NCBI GenBank assembly: GCA_934281605.1
Contig: CAKQXD010000003.1
Coordinates: 1-64,000 of the forward strand
Origin: an uncultured Clostridia bacterium
GTDB lineage: Bacteria > Bacillota > Clostridia > Peptostreptococcales > Anaerovoracaceae
DNA length: 64,000 nucleotides
Direction: 5' to 3'
Position numbers and translations under genes: made by a program. How positions within the stretch are numbered: position 1 is the stretch's first letter; each line of letters begins with the position of its first letter. Below are positions 8,279 through 15,954 of this stretch, piece after piece. The notes under the pieces were generated by a model. The model had not been told where the DNA came from, made no database searches, and was given only the letters and a program-made list of their open reading frames with translations.

Positions 8279-9593
8279 TGAGTTCAACGCATCCATAGAA
8301 TTTGACCAGAGATTATATAAAGAGGACATTACCGGCAGCATCGCCCATGCGAAAATGTTGGCCAAACAGGGGATCATCCCGCAGGAAGACGCGGATCTGA
8401 TCATCAAGACCCTGCAGGAGATCCTCGCCGATATCGAAGCCGGCAAGGTGGAATTCACCATCGAATCGGAAGATATCCATATGAACATCGAAAGCATCCT
8501 GACCGAGAGAATCGGCGATGCAGGTAAAAAACTCCATACGGCAAGAAGCAGAAACGACCAGATCGCAGTCGACATCCGGCTGTATCTGAAGAAAGAAATC
8601 GCAGAAACTGACCACATTATCGGTCAGCTTCTCGATGCTCTTGCGAAGCTTGCCAAGGAGCATACCGACACGGTTATGCCGGGGTACACTCATCTGCAAA
8701 GAGCACAGCCGGTCACGCTGGCTTACCACCTGCTGGCATACTATCAGATGTTCTCCCGCGACCGCGAAAGATTCGCAGACTGCTTAAAGCGCGTGGACAG
8801 ACTTCCTCTGGGAAGCGGCGCCCTGGCAGGTACTACGTACAACACCGATCGCGATTTCCTGGCAGAAGAATTAGGCTTTGCCAGCGTCCTTCCTAACGGA
8901 ATGGACGCGGTTGCCGACAGAGATTTCGCCATCGAGTTCATCAACTGCTGTGCTGTAACGATGATGCACCTGTCCCGGTTCTGCGAAGAGCTGATCCTGT
9001 GGAGCTCCGTAGAGTTTAGTTTCGTGGAGATCGACGATTCTTTCTCCACCGGAAGCAGCATCATGCCGCAGAAAAAGAATCCGGATATGGCGGAACTGAT
9101 CCGCGGCAAGTCCGGCCGTGTCTACGGCGACCTGATGAGTCTCCTGACCATCTGCAAAGGTCTGCCTCTGGCATACAACAAGGACCTGCAGGAAGACAAG
9201 ATCCCGGTATTCGATGCAGCTGACACGCTGAAGGCGTCCCTGAACATCTTCCGTGAAATGATCCTCACGATGGAAGTGAAGAAGGACAACATGGAGAGCG
9301 CTGCAAAGTACGGTTATATGAACGCTACTGATGCGGCGGACTATCTGGTTTCCAAGGGGATCCCGTTCCGTGACTGTCACGAGATCATCGGCAAGATCGT
9401 CCTCCACTGCATCAACAAAGGCATCGCCATCGAAGAGATGACCATGGACGAATTCAAGTCCTTCTCCCCTGCCTTTGAGGAAGACATCTATGAAAAAATC
9501 GATATCAGAAACTGCATCAAAGCGAAGAAATCGAAGGGTTCCACCTCTTTCGAAAGCGTCAAGCAGCAGCTTGCAGATATTGAGAAACAGTAA
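8229..9593 (+). CDS. argH: argininosuccinate lyase
   Basis: Cleaves argininosuccinate to arginine and fumarate. The 454-aa product belongs to the fumarase/aspartase superfamily: MKLWKGRFSK start, HTARSRNDQIAVDIRL near residue 100, the substrate loop SFSTGSSIMPQKKNPD near residue 275 (superfamily signature GSSxMPxKxN), and the catalytic-loop serine within it. Start ATG 8229 follows AGAAGGAGGAGC inside the end of argG. The gene is followed by a strong bidirectional terminator. With carAB and argCJBD elsewhere in the window, only ornithine carbamoyltransferase (argF) is missing from the pathway as seen here. Confidence 0.97.
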   Translation: MKLWKGRFSKAATSSADEFNASIEFDQRLYKEDITGSIAHAKMLAKQGIIPQEDADLIIKTLQEILADIEAGKVEFTIESEDIHMNIESILTERIGDAGKKLHTARSRNDQIAVDIRLYLKKEIAETDHIIGQLLDALAKLAKEHTDTVMPGYTHLQRAQPVTLAYHLLAYYQMFSRDRERFADCLKRVDRLPLGSGALAGTTYNTDRDFLAEELGFASVLPNGMDAVADRDFAIEFINCCAVTMMHLSRFCEELILWSSVEFSFVEIDDSFSTGSSIMPQKKNPDMAELIRGKSGRVYGDLMSLLTICKGLPLAYNKDLQEDKIPVFDAADTLKASLNIFREMILTMEVKKDNMESAAKYGYMNATDAADYLVSKGIPFRDCHEIIGKIVLHCINKGIAIEEMTMDEFKSFSPAFEEDIYEKIDIRNCIKAKKSKGSTSFESVKQQLADIEKQ

Positions 9594-9618
9594 CGAAAAG
9601 ACAAAATAACAGATACAC

Positions 9619-9676
9619 AAAATCCCCTGGGTTTCCGGCAAAGCGAAAATCGCCAGAAACCCAGGGGATTTTTTCA
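9619..9676. terminator. bidirectional terminator between argH and the pseudo-Fic gene
   Basis: Perfect 15-base arms AATCCCCTGGGTTTC (9621-9635) and GAAACCCAGGGGATT (9656-9670), with additional inner GGC/GCC pairing, are flanked by A-run on the left and T-run on the right. It can end argGH on the plus strand and the Fic-like operon on the minus strand. Confidence 0.9.
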
Positions 9677-9721
9677 TACTCGTATTTACTTAACAATCTC
9701 TGCAATCAACCGTCACCCGTC

Positions 9722-10465
9722 TTATTCCGCCGGCTGATTATTCTTCAAATACTCAATGCAGGCGTCGATGGTCCCTTCCATCTTATCGTAGACCGCACGC
9801 ACCAGGAAGTTATAAAACACCTCCTGATTCTTGCCTTTCAGGCAGTCTGCCACCATGGTGCAGTACTGATCTCGCTTCACCGGCATATTGATCGGCGTAA
9901 AACCGTTTTCCATCAGATAATAATTCAACGCAAATACAGCGATCTCCGCATTGAAATCCGGGAATGGATAGATGTCGATCAGCTTGTTGTGGATGTACAT
10001 GGCCTTGAGTACCACGTTGTTCCCGGCCTCCGGCCGGTACACCCGCCGCATGGCGTCATCCAGCTTCTCCTCGATATCCAGCGCATGAGCCGGAACGTGA
10101 TTAAAGGTATACACCACCGGATTGGTCTTGCGGAAGTATCCATCGGGATCGTCCGCCAGCGTCCGGTATGCACTGATGAGAAAATGCTTGTCGATATAAT
10201 TTCCCATATCCAGGCAGTTGTCCGCCACCTTGACCAGCCGGGTGAAATTCTCGATGTACACGTAGTCTCCCAGCGCCAGATCTTTCTGCAGATCGCCGCC
10301 CAGAATCTTTTCGATATCGATTTCCTCATGGTGTGCATTGCGGATCACCATGGATGCCTTGATCATATCCTGTTTATTTACTTCTTTTACGGCAGATTTC
10401 AAAAGCCTGTCACGGCTAAGCAGTGCTGCCAGCTCCTTCTTCATGCTGTAAAGCTTTTCCTGCAT
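9722..10465 (-). CDS. Fic-fold protein with degenerate active site (pseudo-Fic)
   Basis: A 247-aa protein that follows the layout of Fic/Fido domain proteins, which normally transfer AMP or another phosphate-containing group to a target protein. The catalytic loop is expected to read HPFxDGNGRxxR; here the aligned stretch is DIYPFPDFNAEIAVFALNYY (about residues 168-187), so the catalytic His is Tyr and the GNGR anion-binding residues are FNAE. The region resembling the inhibitory motif SxxIEGN reads SMVIRNA (about residues 38-44), with the Glu replaced by Arg. The helix pattern around both motifs, and the following LMENGFTPINM, still fit the fold. No frameshift is present, so it is an intact gene for a protein probably without transferase activity. 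It lies 13 bases downstream of a MoaA-derived gene. The fold call is by motif reading only. Confidence 0.65.
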   Translation of the reverse strand: MQEKLYSMKKELAALLSRDRLLKSAVKEVNKQDMIKASMVIRNAHHEEIDIEKILGGDLQKDLALGDYVYIENFTRLVKVADNCLDMGNYIDKHFLISAYRTLADDPDGYFRKTNPVVYTFNHVPAHALDIEEKLDDAMRRVYRPEAGNNVVLKAMYIHNKLIDIYPFPDFNAEIAVFALNYYLMENGFTPINMPVKRDQYCTMVADCLKGKNQEVFYNFLVRAVYDKMEGTIDACIEYLKNNQPAE

Positions 10466-10478
10466 AAAACTTCTTCTC

Positions 10479-10904
10479 CTACTTTAAAAATCCGATCCGT
10501 CCCAAAGAACCGGGATATTTGTACAATTCTATATCATCGTACTCCTGCTCCGTTTCCCGCAGAGCCGGCATTTTCGCCTTGATCTTCTCATAAGGCATCG
10601 TTGGCAGGAACACGATATCGTACTTGTGCTGGAAAGTCAGCTGCAGGAAATCCAGGATCTCATCATCACTGAAGCCCTCCTCCAGACTTACCGCCAGACG
10701 AATGTGCAGCTTCTGCCCTACCGCCTTGTTGATCCCGTCGATGACCGGATGCAGTTCCAGTCCGTCATGAGATCTCTGATACCGTGTATAATTAAACGTA
10801 TTGACGTTTATCGTTACATCTGTAACGCCTGATTTTACTAATTCTTCGACCTTTTCAGCCAGATCCTGACCGTCTGTCACATAAGTTGTTTTGCTGTTGC
10901 TCAT
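10479..10904 (-). CDS. MoaA-like partial barrel protein without Fe-S cysteines
   Basis: A 141-aa protein that aligns by eye with the middle of MoaA, the radical-SAM GTP 3',8-cyclase of molybdopterin synthesis: VTDGQDLAEKVEELVKSGV (MoaA: TTNG..L...AGL), VTINVNTFNYTRY (VSVDSLD..RF), VIDGINKAV (V..GI.AA), EGFSDDEILDFLQLTF (VNDDEI.DF..LT), YDIVFLPTMP (VRFIELMP), and a final YKYPGSLGRIGFLK (GxxGxIGFI). The CxxxCxxC radical-SAM motif, the GGEP motif and the C-terminal cluster cysteines are all absent; the protein has no cysteine at all. Radical chemistry is therefore excluded. ATG 10904 is used; an in-frame TTG lies at 10916. It is the first gene of an operon with the pseudo-Fic gene. Function unknown. 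Confidence 0.65.
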   Translation of the reverse strand: MSNSKTTYVTDGQDLAEKVEELVKSGVTDVTINVNTFNYTRYQRSHDGLELHPVIDGINKAVGQKLHIRLAVSLEEGFSDDEILDFLQLTFQHKYDIVFLPTMPYEKIKAKMPALRETEQEYDDIELYKYPGSLGRIGFLK

Positions 10905-10945
10905 CGTTTCAACCAAATCTTTCTTTATTTATTCATATACAATTT

Positions 10946-10974
10946 ATTGTACATAAAAATTCACAGCTAGTCAA
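10946..10974 (-). promoter_or_regulatory. promoter of the MoaA-like/pseudo-Fic operon
   Basis: On the minus strand TTGACT (10974-10969), a 17-base spacer, and TACAAT (10951-10946) precede the MoaA-like gene by about 45 bases. It lies in the 98-base divergent gap toward the phosphodiesterase gene. Confidence 0.6.
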
Positions 10975-11002
10975 TGATACTTGTTTGTGATACACTATAT
11001 TT

Positions 11003-11557
11003 ATGAAAATTTTAGTAATCGGGGACACCCACGGACAACTGAATAAAATACGGGAAATTTTCCCGAAACTGACCAATCTGGATCTCATCGCCCACACGGG
11101 AGACCACCTGGAAGACGGGCGCGCGCTGGAACGGGAATTCGGTATCCCGGTCGTGGCGGTCAAGGGCAACTGCGACGGCAGCTACAGTGCAGACGACTTC
11201 GAGATCATCGAGAGCGACTACGGACGGATCCTGCTGACCCACGGTCATATGCAGAACGTCAACTACCGTCTGGATAACCTGTATTATAAGGCTATGGAGG
11301 AAAACTGCAAAGCAGTCCTCTTCGGTCACACCCACAAGGCTCTGGTCACGGAAGAAGACGGCATCTACCTGGTCAATCCCGGCAGTCTGACCCAGCCAAG
11401 AGACAACAGCGACGGCTCCTATGCCATCGTCCGCACCTCGCCGGACAGCTTCGAGGCGTCCATCGTCTACTATTCCACCATCATGGGAGGCGGCAATAAG
11501 AACAAACCGCGCGCCGGTTACATCCGCAGTCTCCTCAACTACAGCGACAGATTCTAG
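11003..11557 (+). CDS. metallophosphoesterase, YfcE/MJ0936 family
   Basis: Calcineurin-like phosphodiesterase of 184 aa. The metal-binding motifs appear in family order: GDTHG near residue 7, HTGDHLED near 31, KGNCDGS near 54, LTHGHM near 76 and FGHTHKA near 111, followed by VNPGSLTQPR. YfcE-type enzymes hydrolyse phosphodiesters such as bis-p-nitrophenyl phosphate in vitro; the in vivo substrate is not known. No strong ribosome binding site precedes the ATG. It is divergent from the MoaA-like operon and is followed 50 bases later by a YczE-type membrane protein gene on the same strand. Confidence 0.9.
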   Translation: MKILVIGDTHGQLNKIREIFPKLTNLDLIAHTGDHLEDGRALEREFGIPVVAVKGNCDGSYSADDFEIIESDYGRILLTHGHMQNVNYRLDNLYYKAMEENCKAVLFGHTHKALVTEEDGIYLVNPGSLTQPRDNSDGSYAIVRTSPDSFEASIVYYSTIMGGGNKNKPRAGYIRSLLNYSDRF

Positions 11558-11610
11558 CAAGTATTTCTGCCCTGCATACCACAAATCAGAAAAGAAAGAA
11601 GCATTTGTTC

Positions 11611-12294
11611 ATGAATCGACAATTTTTATCTCGTTACACTATTTATACCGCAGGTATGATTATTTTAGCATGCGGAATCAGCCTCAACACCAAGACCGAT
11701 CTCGGCGTTTCCCCGCTGATTTCCATGCCTTTCGCCGTCTCGCAGATCTGGCATCTGAACTTCGCCTTTCTGGCATTTCTCATGTACACCGCATTTACGA
11801 TCCTGGAAATTTTCCTGGAGGGCGACTCGCGAAAATGGACCGACTGGCTTCAGCTGCCGTTTTCCCTGGCATTCAGTCTGCTGCTGCAGTTCTTCGACAC
11901 AGGCTTCGATGTTCTCCTGCAAAGTCTGGGGCTGACGGATCCGTCTCTCGCCGCACGTTTCGTCATGCTGGCCATTGCTGTGATGATGACCGGGATCGGC
12001 GTTTCCATGTCAGTCAATATGAAGCTGATCCCCAATCCGGCCGATGGTCTGGCCAAGGTGGTTGGAGAACGGTGCAAACGCAACCTGGGCTTCGGGAAAA
12101 ACCTCATCGACATCACCAGCGTAGCCATCACCTGCTGCATCGGGATGCTGGCGTCTGGTTCCATCATCGGCGTCGGTATCGGTACTCTGGCAGCCATGAT
12201 CTGTGTCGGTCGCTGCATCTTTGCCTTCAATTACATGTTCCGCGATAAAATGCTGCAGGCAGCGGGACTGGCAGAGCCGAAAGCCATAGAGTAA
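11611..12294 (+). CDS. YczE/YitT-like integral membrane protein (DUF6198 type)
   Basis: 227-aa membrane protein with about six hydrophobic segments. The N-terminal pattern GISLNTKTDLGVSPLISMPFAVS and the later GIGVSMSVNMKLIPNPADG are characteristic of the YczE-type family, whose function is not established (Bacillus YczE affects lipopeptide production). The ATG at 11611 has AAAGAAAGAAG as weak ribosome binding site; a TTG at 11605 is also in frame. It lies in the same orientation as the phosphodiesterase gene and is followed by a terminator, so the two may be co-transcribed. Confidence 0.75.
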   Translation: MNRQFLSRYTIYTAGMIILACGISLNTKTDLGVSPLISMPFAVSQIWHLNFAFLAFLMYTAFTILEIFLEGDSRKWTDWLQLPFSLAFSLLLQFFDTGFDVLLQSLGLTDPSLAARFVMLAIAVMMTGIGVSMSVNMKLIPNPADGLAKVVGERCKRNLGFGKNLIDITSVAITCCIGMLASGSIIGVGIGTLAAMICVGRCIFAFNYMFRDKMLQAAGLAEPKAIE

Positions 12295-12303
12295 CGCAAT
12301 ACA

Positions 12304-12352
12304 CTTTGCAGCACCCTCAAAGCACGAATACCCTTTGCAGAAAACTTTGCAG
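12304..12352. repeat. three CTTTGCAG octamers in a 49-base intergenic stretch
   Basis: CTTTGCAG occurs at 12304-12311, 12333-12340 and 12345-12352 between the YczE-type gene and its terminator. The same octamer, or its complement CTGCAAAG, recurs about three dozen times in the whole window by hand count. Confidence 0.8.
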
Positions 12353-12363
12353 CACACGAAAAA

Positions 12364-12410
12364 ACGGGCAGCGCCTGACGTCTCACGACGCAGACCTGCC
12401 CGTCTTTATT
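12364..12410. terminator. bidirectional terminator
   Basis: ACGGGCAG (12364-12371) pairs with CTGCCCGT (12396-12403), with further pairing inside. A-run on the left side gives a U-run for minus-strand transcripts, and CTTTATT follows on the plus side. It sits between convergent genes. Confidence 0.8.
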
Positions 12411-12423
12411 ATTCTTATGTACC

Positions 12424-12630
12424 TTAGACGATGATCGTCTTGATCAGCAGGATCGCAAATATGATAACATAGGCGATCGTTTCCACAAGAAGTATGATCT
12501 TGATGATCTCTGCGATTTTTTCCCATCTGCTTCCGTAACGAAGGCGTTCCCTGCTCTTCTTTCCTACACTTCTGATGAGGAAAAACAGCACTACAAGACC
12601 GAATACCAGTCCTAAAATAAGTATTAACAT
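12424..12630 (-). CDS. small two-helix membrane protein, unknown
   Basis: A 68-aa protein with hydrophobic segments at about residues 2-20 and 40-66, separated by a basic loop (GKKSRERLRYGSRWEKI). I do not recognise a family. It has an AAAGG-type ribosome binding site, ends 20 bases before a terminator, and is transcribed in the same direction as carAB, 123 bases downstream of carB and behind carB's own weak terminator. It is probably an independent small gene. Confidence 0.55.
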   Translation of the reverse strand: MLILILGLVFGLVVLFFLIRSVGKKSRERLRYGSRWEKIAEIIKIILLVETIAYVIIFAILLIKTIIV

Positions 12631-12715
12631 TATAGATACAACCTTTCGACGTTATTCTTTCTTACCTGTACGTTCTGTACCTGTTAATCATATCAAAAAA
12701 ATGTGTTGATTTCCA

Positions 12716-12741
12716 GAAAAAAATCAAATTTCTTTTTGATT
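12716..12741 (-). terminator. weak terminator after carB
   Basis: AATCAAA and TTTGATT arms (12722-12728 and 12735-12741) with a 6-base loop are followed on the minus strand by a run of T. It lies 13 bases past the carB stop. Confidence 0.55.
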
Positions 12742-12753
12742 CCCGATTTCAGC

Positions 12754-15700
12754 CTAGTCCAGAGCCTTGTATTCCAGCTTCGTATCATTCTGTTTCAATC
12801 GGATCGCTTTCAGGAATGCCCACGCTGTATCCATACATGTCATAACAGAAATACCACGTTCAATAGCTTTTCTTCTTACCGGGAAGCTGTCTGTATTTTT
12901 GCGGTTTGCCACTACCGGCAGGTTGATGACCATGGCCAGCTTTTCTTCGCTGTCGGTGCTGTGATTCATGATCCACTTCTGCGCCGTGTCGTAATCCATC
13001 TCTTCCGCCGGGAGATCGTGGGCTTTGAAGAAGTCCATGGTATCATCCGTTACATACATCTTGAATCCAGCGTCGATGTAATCGCTGAGGATGTCTGCCG
13101 TGTACTGGTTCTGTTCCGAATCCTTCAGGGTAACGAAGATATTCCCTTCCGTTGGAATGTTCATGCCTGCGCCCAGGAAGCCTTTGTAGAGGGCCTTGTC
13201 AAATTCTCTGTCGATACCCAGAACTTCGCCTGTGGACTTCATTTCAGGTCCCAGAGCGATATCCATATCCGTCAGCTTGGCGCTGGAGAATACCGGCACT
13301 TTAACGGCGTATTCTTTGCTTCTTTTATACAGCCCTGTGCCATATCCGCTTTCGGAGAGCTTGTGTCCCAGCATTGCAGCAACGGCCAGTTTTACCATCG
13401 GCACGCGGGTCACCTTGCTGAGGATCGGCACAGTACGGGATGCACGAGGGTTTACTTCGATGACATAGATCTTGTTTCCGTCGTAAGCGTACTGGATGTT
13501 CACCAGACCCACTACATTGAGAGCCTTGGCGATGCGCTTTGTATAATCTACGAGAGTTGCTTCCACATCCTCGGAGAGGGAGTAATCCGGATATACGGAA
13601 ATACTGTCGCCGGAATGGACGCCTGCACGCTCGATGTGTTCCATGACGCCCGGGATCAGGATATCTTCGCCGTCTGCGATGGCGTCAACTTCGATTTCCT
13701 TGCCCTGGATGTACTGGTCGATGAGTACCGGGTGCTCCGTGGAAAGGGATACCGCTTCCTTCAGGTAGCGGGTCAGCTCCGTATCGTTGTAAACGACCTG
13801 CATGGCACGTCCGCCGATAACGTAGGATGGACGAACCACCAGAGGATAACCCAGTCTTCTTACCGCTTCAAAGGCTTCGTCTTCGTTGGTAACGGCAAGA
13901 CCTTCCGGCACTGCGATGTGGAGGGACTCCAGCAGTTCGCAGAACTTCTCACGGTCTTCTGCCAGGTCGATGTTGTGGTATGCGGTTCCTAAAATATTGA
14001 TGCTCCGGCTGTTGAGCTTTTCTGCCAGGTTCAGGGAAGTCTGTCCGCCGAACTGGAGGATGACGCCGTAAGGGCGCTCTCTCTTGATGACGTTCATAAC
14101 GTCGTCGATATTGAGAGACTCGAAGTACAGCTTGTCGGATGTATCGAAGTCGGTACTTACGGTCTCCGGGTTGTTGTTCATGATGATTGCTTCATAGCCC
14201 AGATCCTTGATTGCCCATACGCCCTGTACGCAGCAGTAGTCGAATTCGATGCCCTGCCCGATCCGGATCGGACCGGAACCGATGACCAGGATCTTCTTCT
14301 CGTGGCTCGGCACGCTCTCGTCCTCTTCATCGTAGCAGGAATAGTAGTACGGCGTTACCGCGTCGAACTCGCCGCCGCAGGTATCAACCATCTTATATAC
14401 CGGATAAATGTCATTATAGACACGAATGTCCTGAAGAACGTCTCTGGAAACGCCGGACAGTTCGATGATATCGCTGTCGGTGAAGCCGCGGTATTCCGCC
14501 TCGTAAACCAGTTCCTTGGTGAGAGGTCCCTTCTGCAGCTGACGCTCCATGTCGATGATCCCCTGGATCTTGTTGAGGAACCAGCGGTCGATCTTAAGCA
14601 TCTGATACAGAGCTTCCACATCCATCAGATCACGGCGCATTACTTCTGCGATACAGAAAATACGCTCATCGTCGCATGCCTTCATCTTCTCGATGAGATC
14701 CTCGTCGTTCAGGTTGGAAACGAACGGAATGTGCAGACCGTCGCATTTGATCTCGATGGAAGTCAGTGCCTTCAGCAGCGCACTCTCGAAAGTTCTGCAG
14801 ATGGACATGACCTCGCCGGTCGCCTTCATCTGGGTTCCCAGGTGTCTGGACGCCGTCCGGAACTTATCAAACGGCCACTTCGGGAACTTGACAACAACGT
14901 AGTCGAGAACCGGCTCGAAGCAGGCGCTCGTCGTCTGCGTTACATAGTTGGAGAGCTCATCCAGGTTGTAACCCAGTGCGATCTTGGCTGCGATCTTAGC
15001 GATCGGGTATCCTGCCGCCTTGGAAGCCAGCGCCGAGGAACGGCTTACACGAGGGTTTACCTCGATTACGATATATTTACCCGTGTCCGGATCCAGCGCG
15101 AACTGCACATTACAGCCGCCCTTGATGCCCAGACTGCGGATGATTTTAATGGATGCGTCACGCAGCATCTGATACTCTGCATCTCGCAAAGTCTGCGTCG
15201 GCGCTACGACGATACTGTCGCCTGTATGTACGCCTACCGGGTCCAGGTTTTCCATGCTGCAGATGATGATGCAGTTGTCTCTGCCGTCGCGAATTACTTC
15301 GTACTCGATTTCCTTCCAGCCTGCTACGGATTTCTCCAGCAGAATCTGTCCGATGGCACTGTTTTCCATGCCTTTATAGCAAAGCAGTTCCAGCTGCTCC
15401 ATGTTTTCTGCGATACCGCCGCCTGTACCTCCCAGTGTATATGCCGGACGAATGATCACAGGGAAGCCTTCTTCCTTGACGAAATCGTAACACTCTTCCA
15501 TGGAAGTAGCGATGATGCTGCTCGGGATCGGCTCCCCGATCTCCTGCATCAGCTTCTTGAATTCTTCCCGGTCCTCCGCCTTCTTGATGCTTTCTCTGTT
15601 AACACCCAGCAGCTCTGTGCCGTATTTCTTGAGGATGCCTTTGTGATCCAGCTCCATAGCCAGGTTCAGACCTGTCTGCCCGCCGAATCCTGCCAGGATT

Positions 15701-15954
15701 CCGTCCGGGCGCTCCTTGTCCAGAATCTGCTCCAGCGCTTCCTCCGTCAAAGGCTCCATGTACACTTTATCTGCGATCCCTTTATCCGTCATGATAGTGG
15801 CAGGGTTGCTGTTGACCAGGATCGTTTCGATGCCTTCCTCCCGGATCGCCTTGCAGGCCTGTGTTCCGGCGTAGTCAAATTCCGCAGCCTGTCCGATAAC
15901 GATCGGCCCCGATCCGATGATCAGGATTTTATTCAGTGATGTTTTCTTAGGCAT
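12754..15954 (-). CDS. carB: carbamoyl phosphate synthase large subunit
   Basis: Makes carbamoyl phosphate from bicarbonate, ammonia (channelled from CarA) and two ATP; the product feeds arginine and pyrimidine synthesis. At 1066 aa it has the full duplicated layout: N-terminal carboxyphosphate half (about 1-400, with ILIIGSGPIVIGQAAEFDYAG and PAYTLGGTGGG), oligomerisation domain (about 400-550), carbamoyl-phosphate half (about 550-935, with ILVIGSGPIRIGQGIEFDYC and PSYVIGGRAM) and a C-terminal allosteric MGS-like domain. The start overlaps the end of carA by 8 bases. Confidence 0.98.
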   Translation of the reverse strand: MPKKTSLNKILIIGSGPIVIGQAAEFDYAGTQACKAIREEGIETILVNSNPATIMTDKGIADKVYMEPLTEEALEQILDKERPDGILAGFGGQTGLNLAMELDHKGILKKYGTELLGVNRESIKKAEDREEFKKLMQEIGEPIPSSIIATSMEECYDFVKEEGFPVIIRPAYTLGGTGGGIAENMEQLELLCYKGMENSAIGQILLEKSVAGWKEIEYEVIRDGRDNCIIICSMENLDPVGVHTGDSIVVAPTQTLRDAEYQMLRDASIKIIRSLGIKGGCNVQFALDPDTGKYIVIEVNPRVSRSSALASKAAGYPIAKIAAKIALGYNLDELSNYVTQTTSACFEPVLDYVVVKFPKWPFDKFRTASRHLGTQMKATGEVMSICRTFESALLKALTSIEIKCDGLHIPFVSNLNDEDLIEKMKACDDERIFCIAEVMRRDLMDVEALYQMLKIDRWFLNKIQGIIDMERQLQKGPLTKELVYEAEYRGFTDSDIIELSGVSRDVLQDIRVYNDIYPVYKMVDTCGGEFDAVTPYYYSCYDEEDESVPSHEKKILVIGSGPIRIGQGIEFDYCCVQGVWAIKDLGYEAIIMNNNPETVSTDFDTSDKLYFESLNIDDVMNVIKRERPYGVILQFGGQTSLNLAEKLNSRSINILGTAYHNIDLAEDREKFCELLESLHIAVPEGLAVTNEDEAFEAVRRLGYPLVVRPSYVIGGRAMQVVYNDTELTRYLKEAVSLSTEHPVLIDQYIQGKEIEVDAIADGEDILIPGVMEHIERAGVHSGDSISVYPDYSLSEDVEATLVDYTKRIAKALNVVGLVNIQYAYDGNKIYVIEVNPRASRTVPILSKVTRVPMVKLAVAAMLGHKLSESGYGTGLYKRSKEYAVKVPVFSSAKLTDMDIALGPEMKSTGEVLGIDREFDKALYKGFLGAGMNIPTEGNIFVTLKDSEQNQYTADILSDYIDAGFKMYVTDDTMDFFKAHDLPAEEMDYDTAQKWIMNHSTDSEEKLAMVINLPVVANRKNTDSFPVRRKAIERGISVMTCMDTAWAFLKAIRLKQNDTKLEYKALD

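Noticed and set aside
7199..8617. 472-codon open frame on the minus strand opposite argGH
   Set aside because: Antisense shadow of two certain, strongly codon-biased genes.
14302..15939. 545-codon open frame on the plus strand opposite carB
   Set aside because: Fully antisense to carB, a certain gene; no family recognisable, and long open antisense frames are common opposite GC-rich coding sequence.
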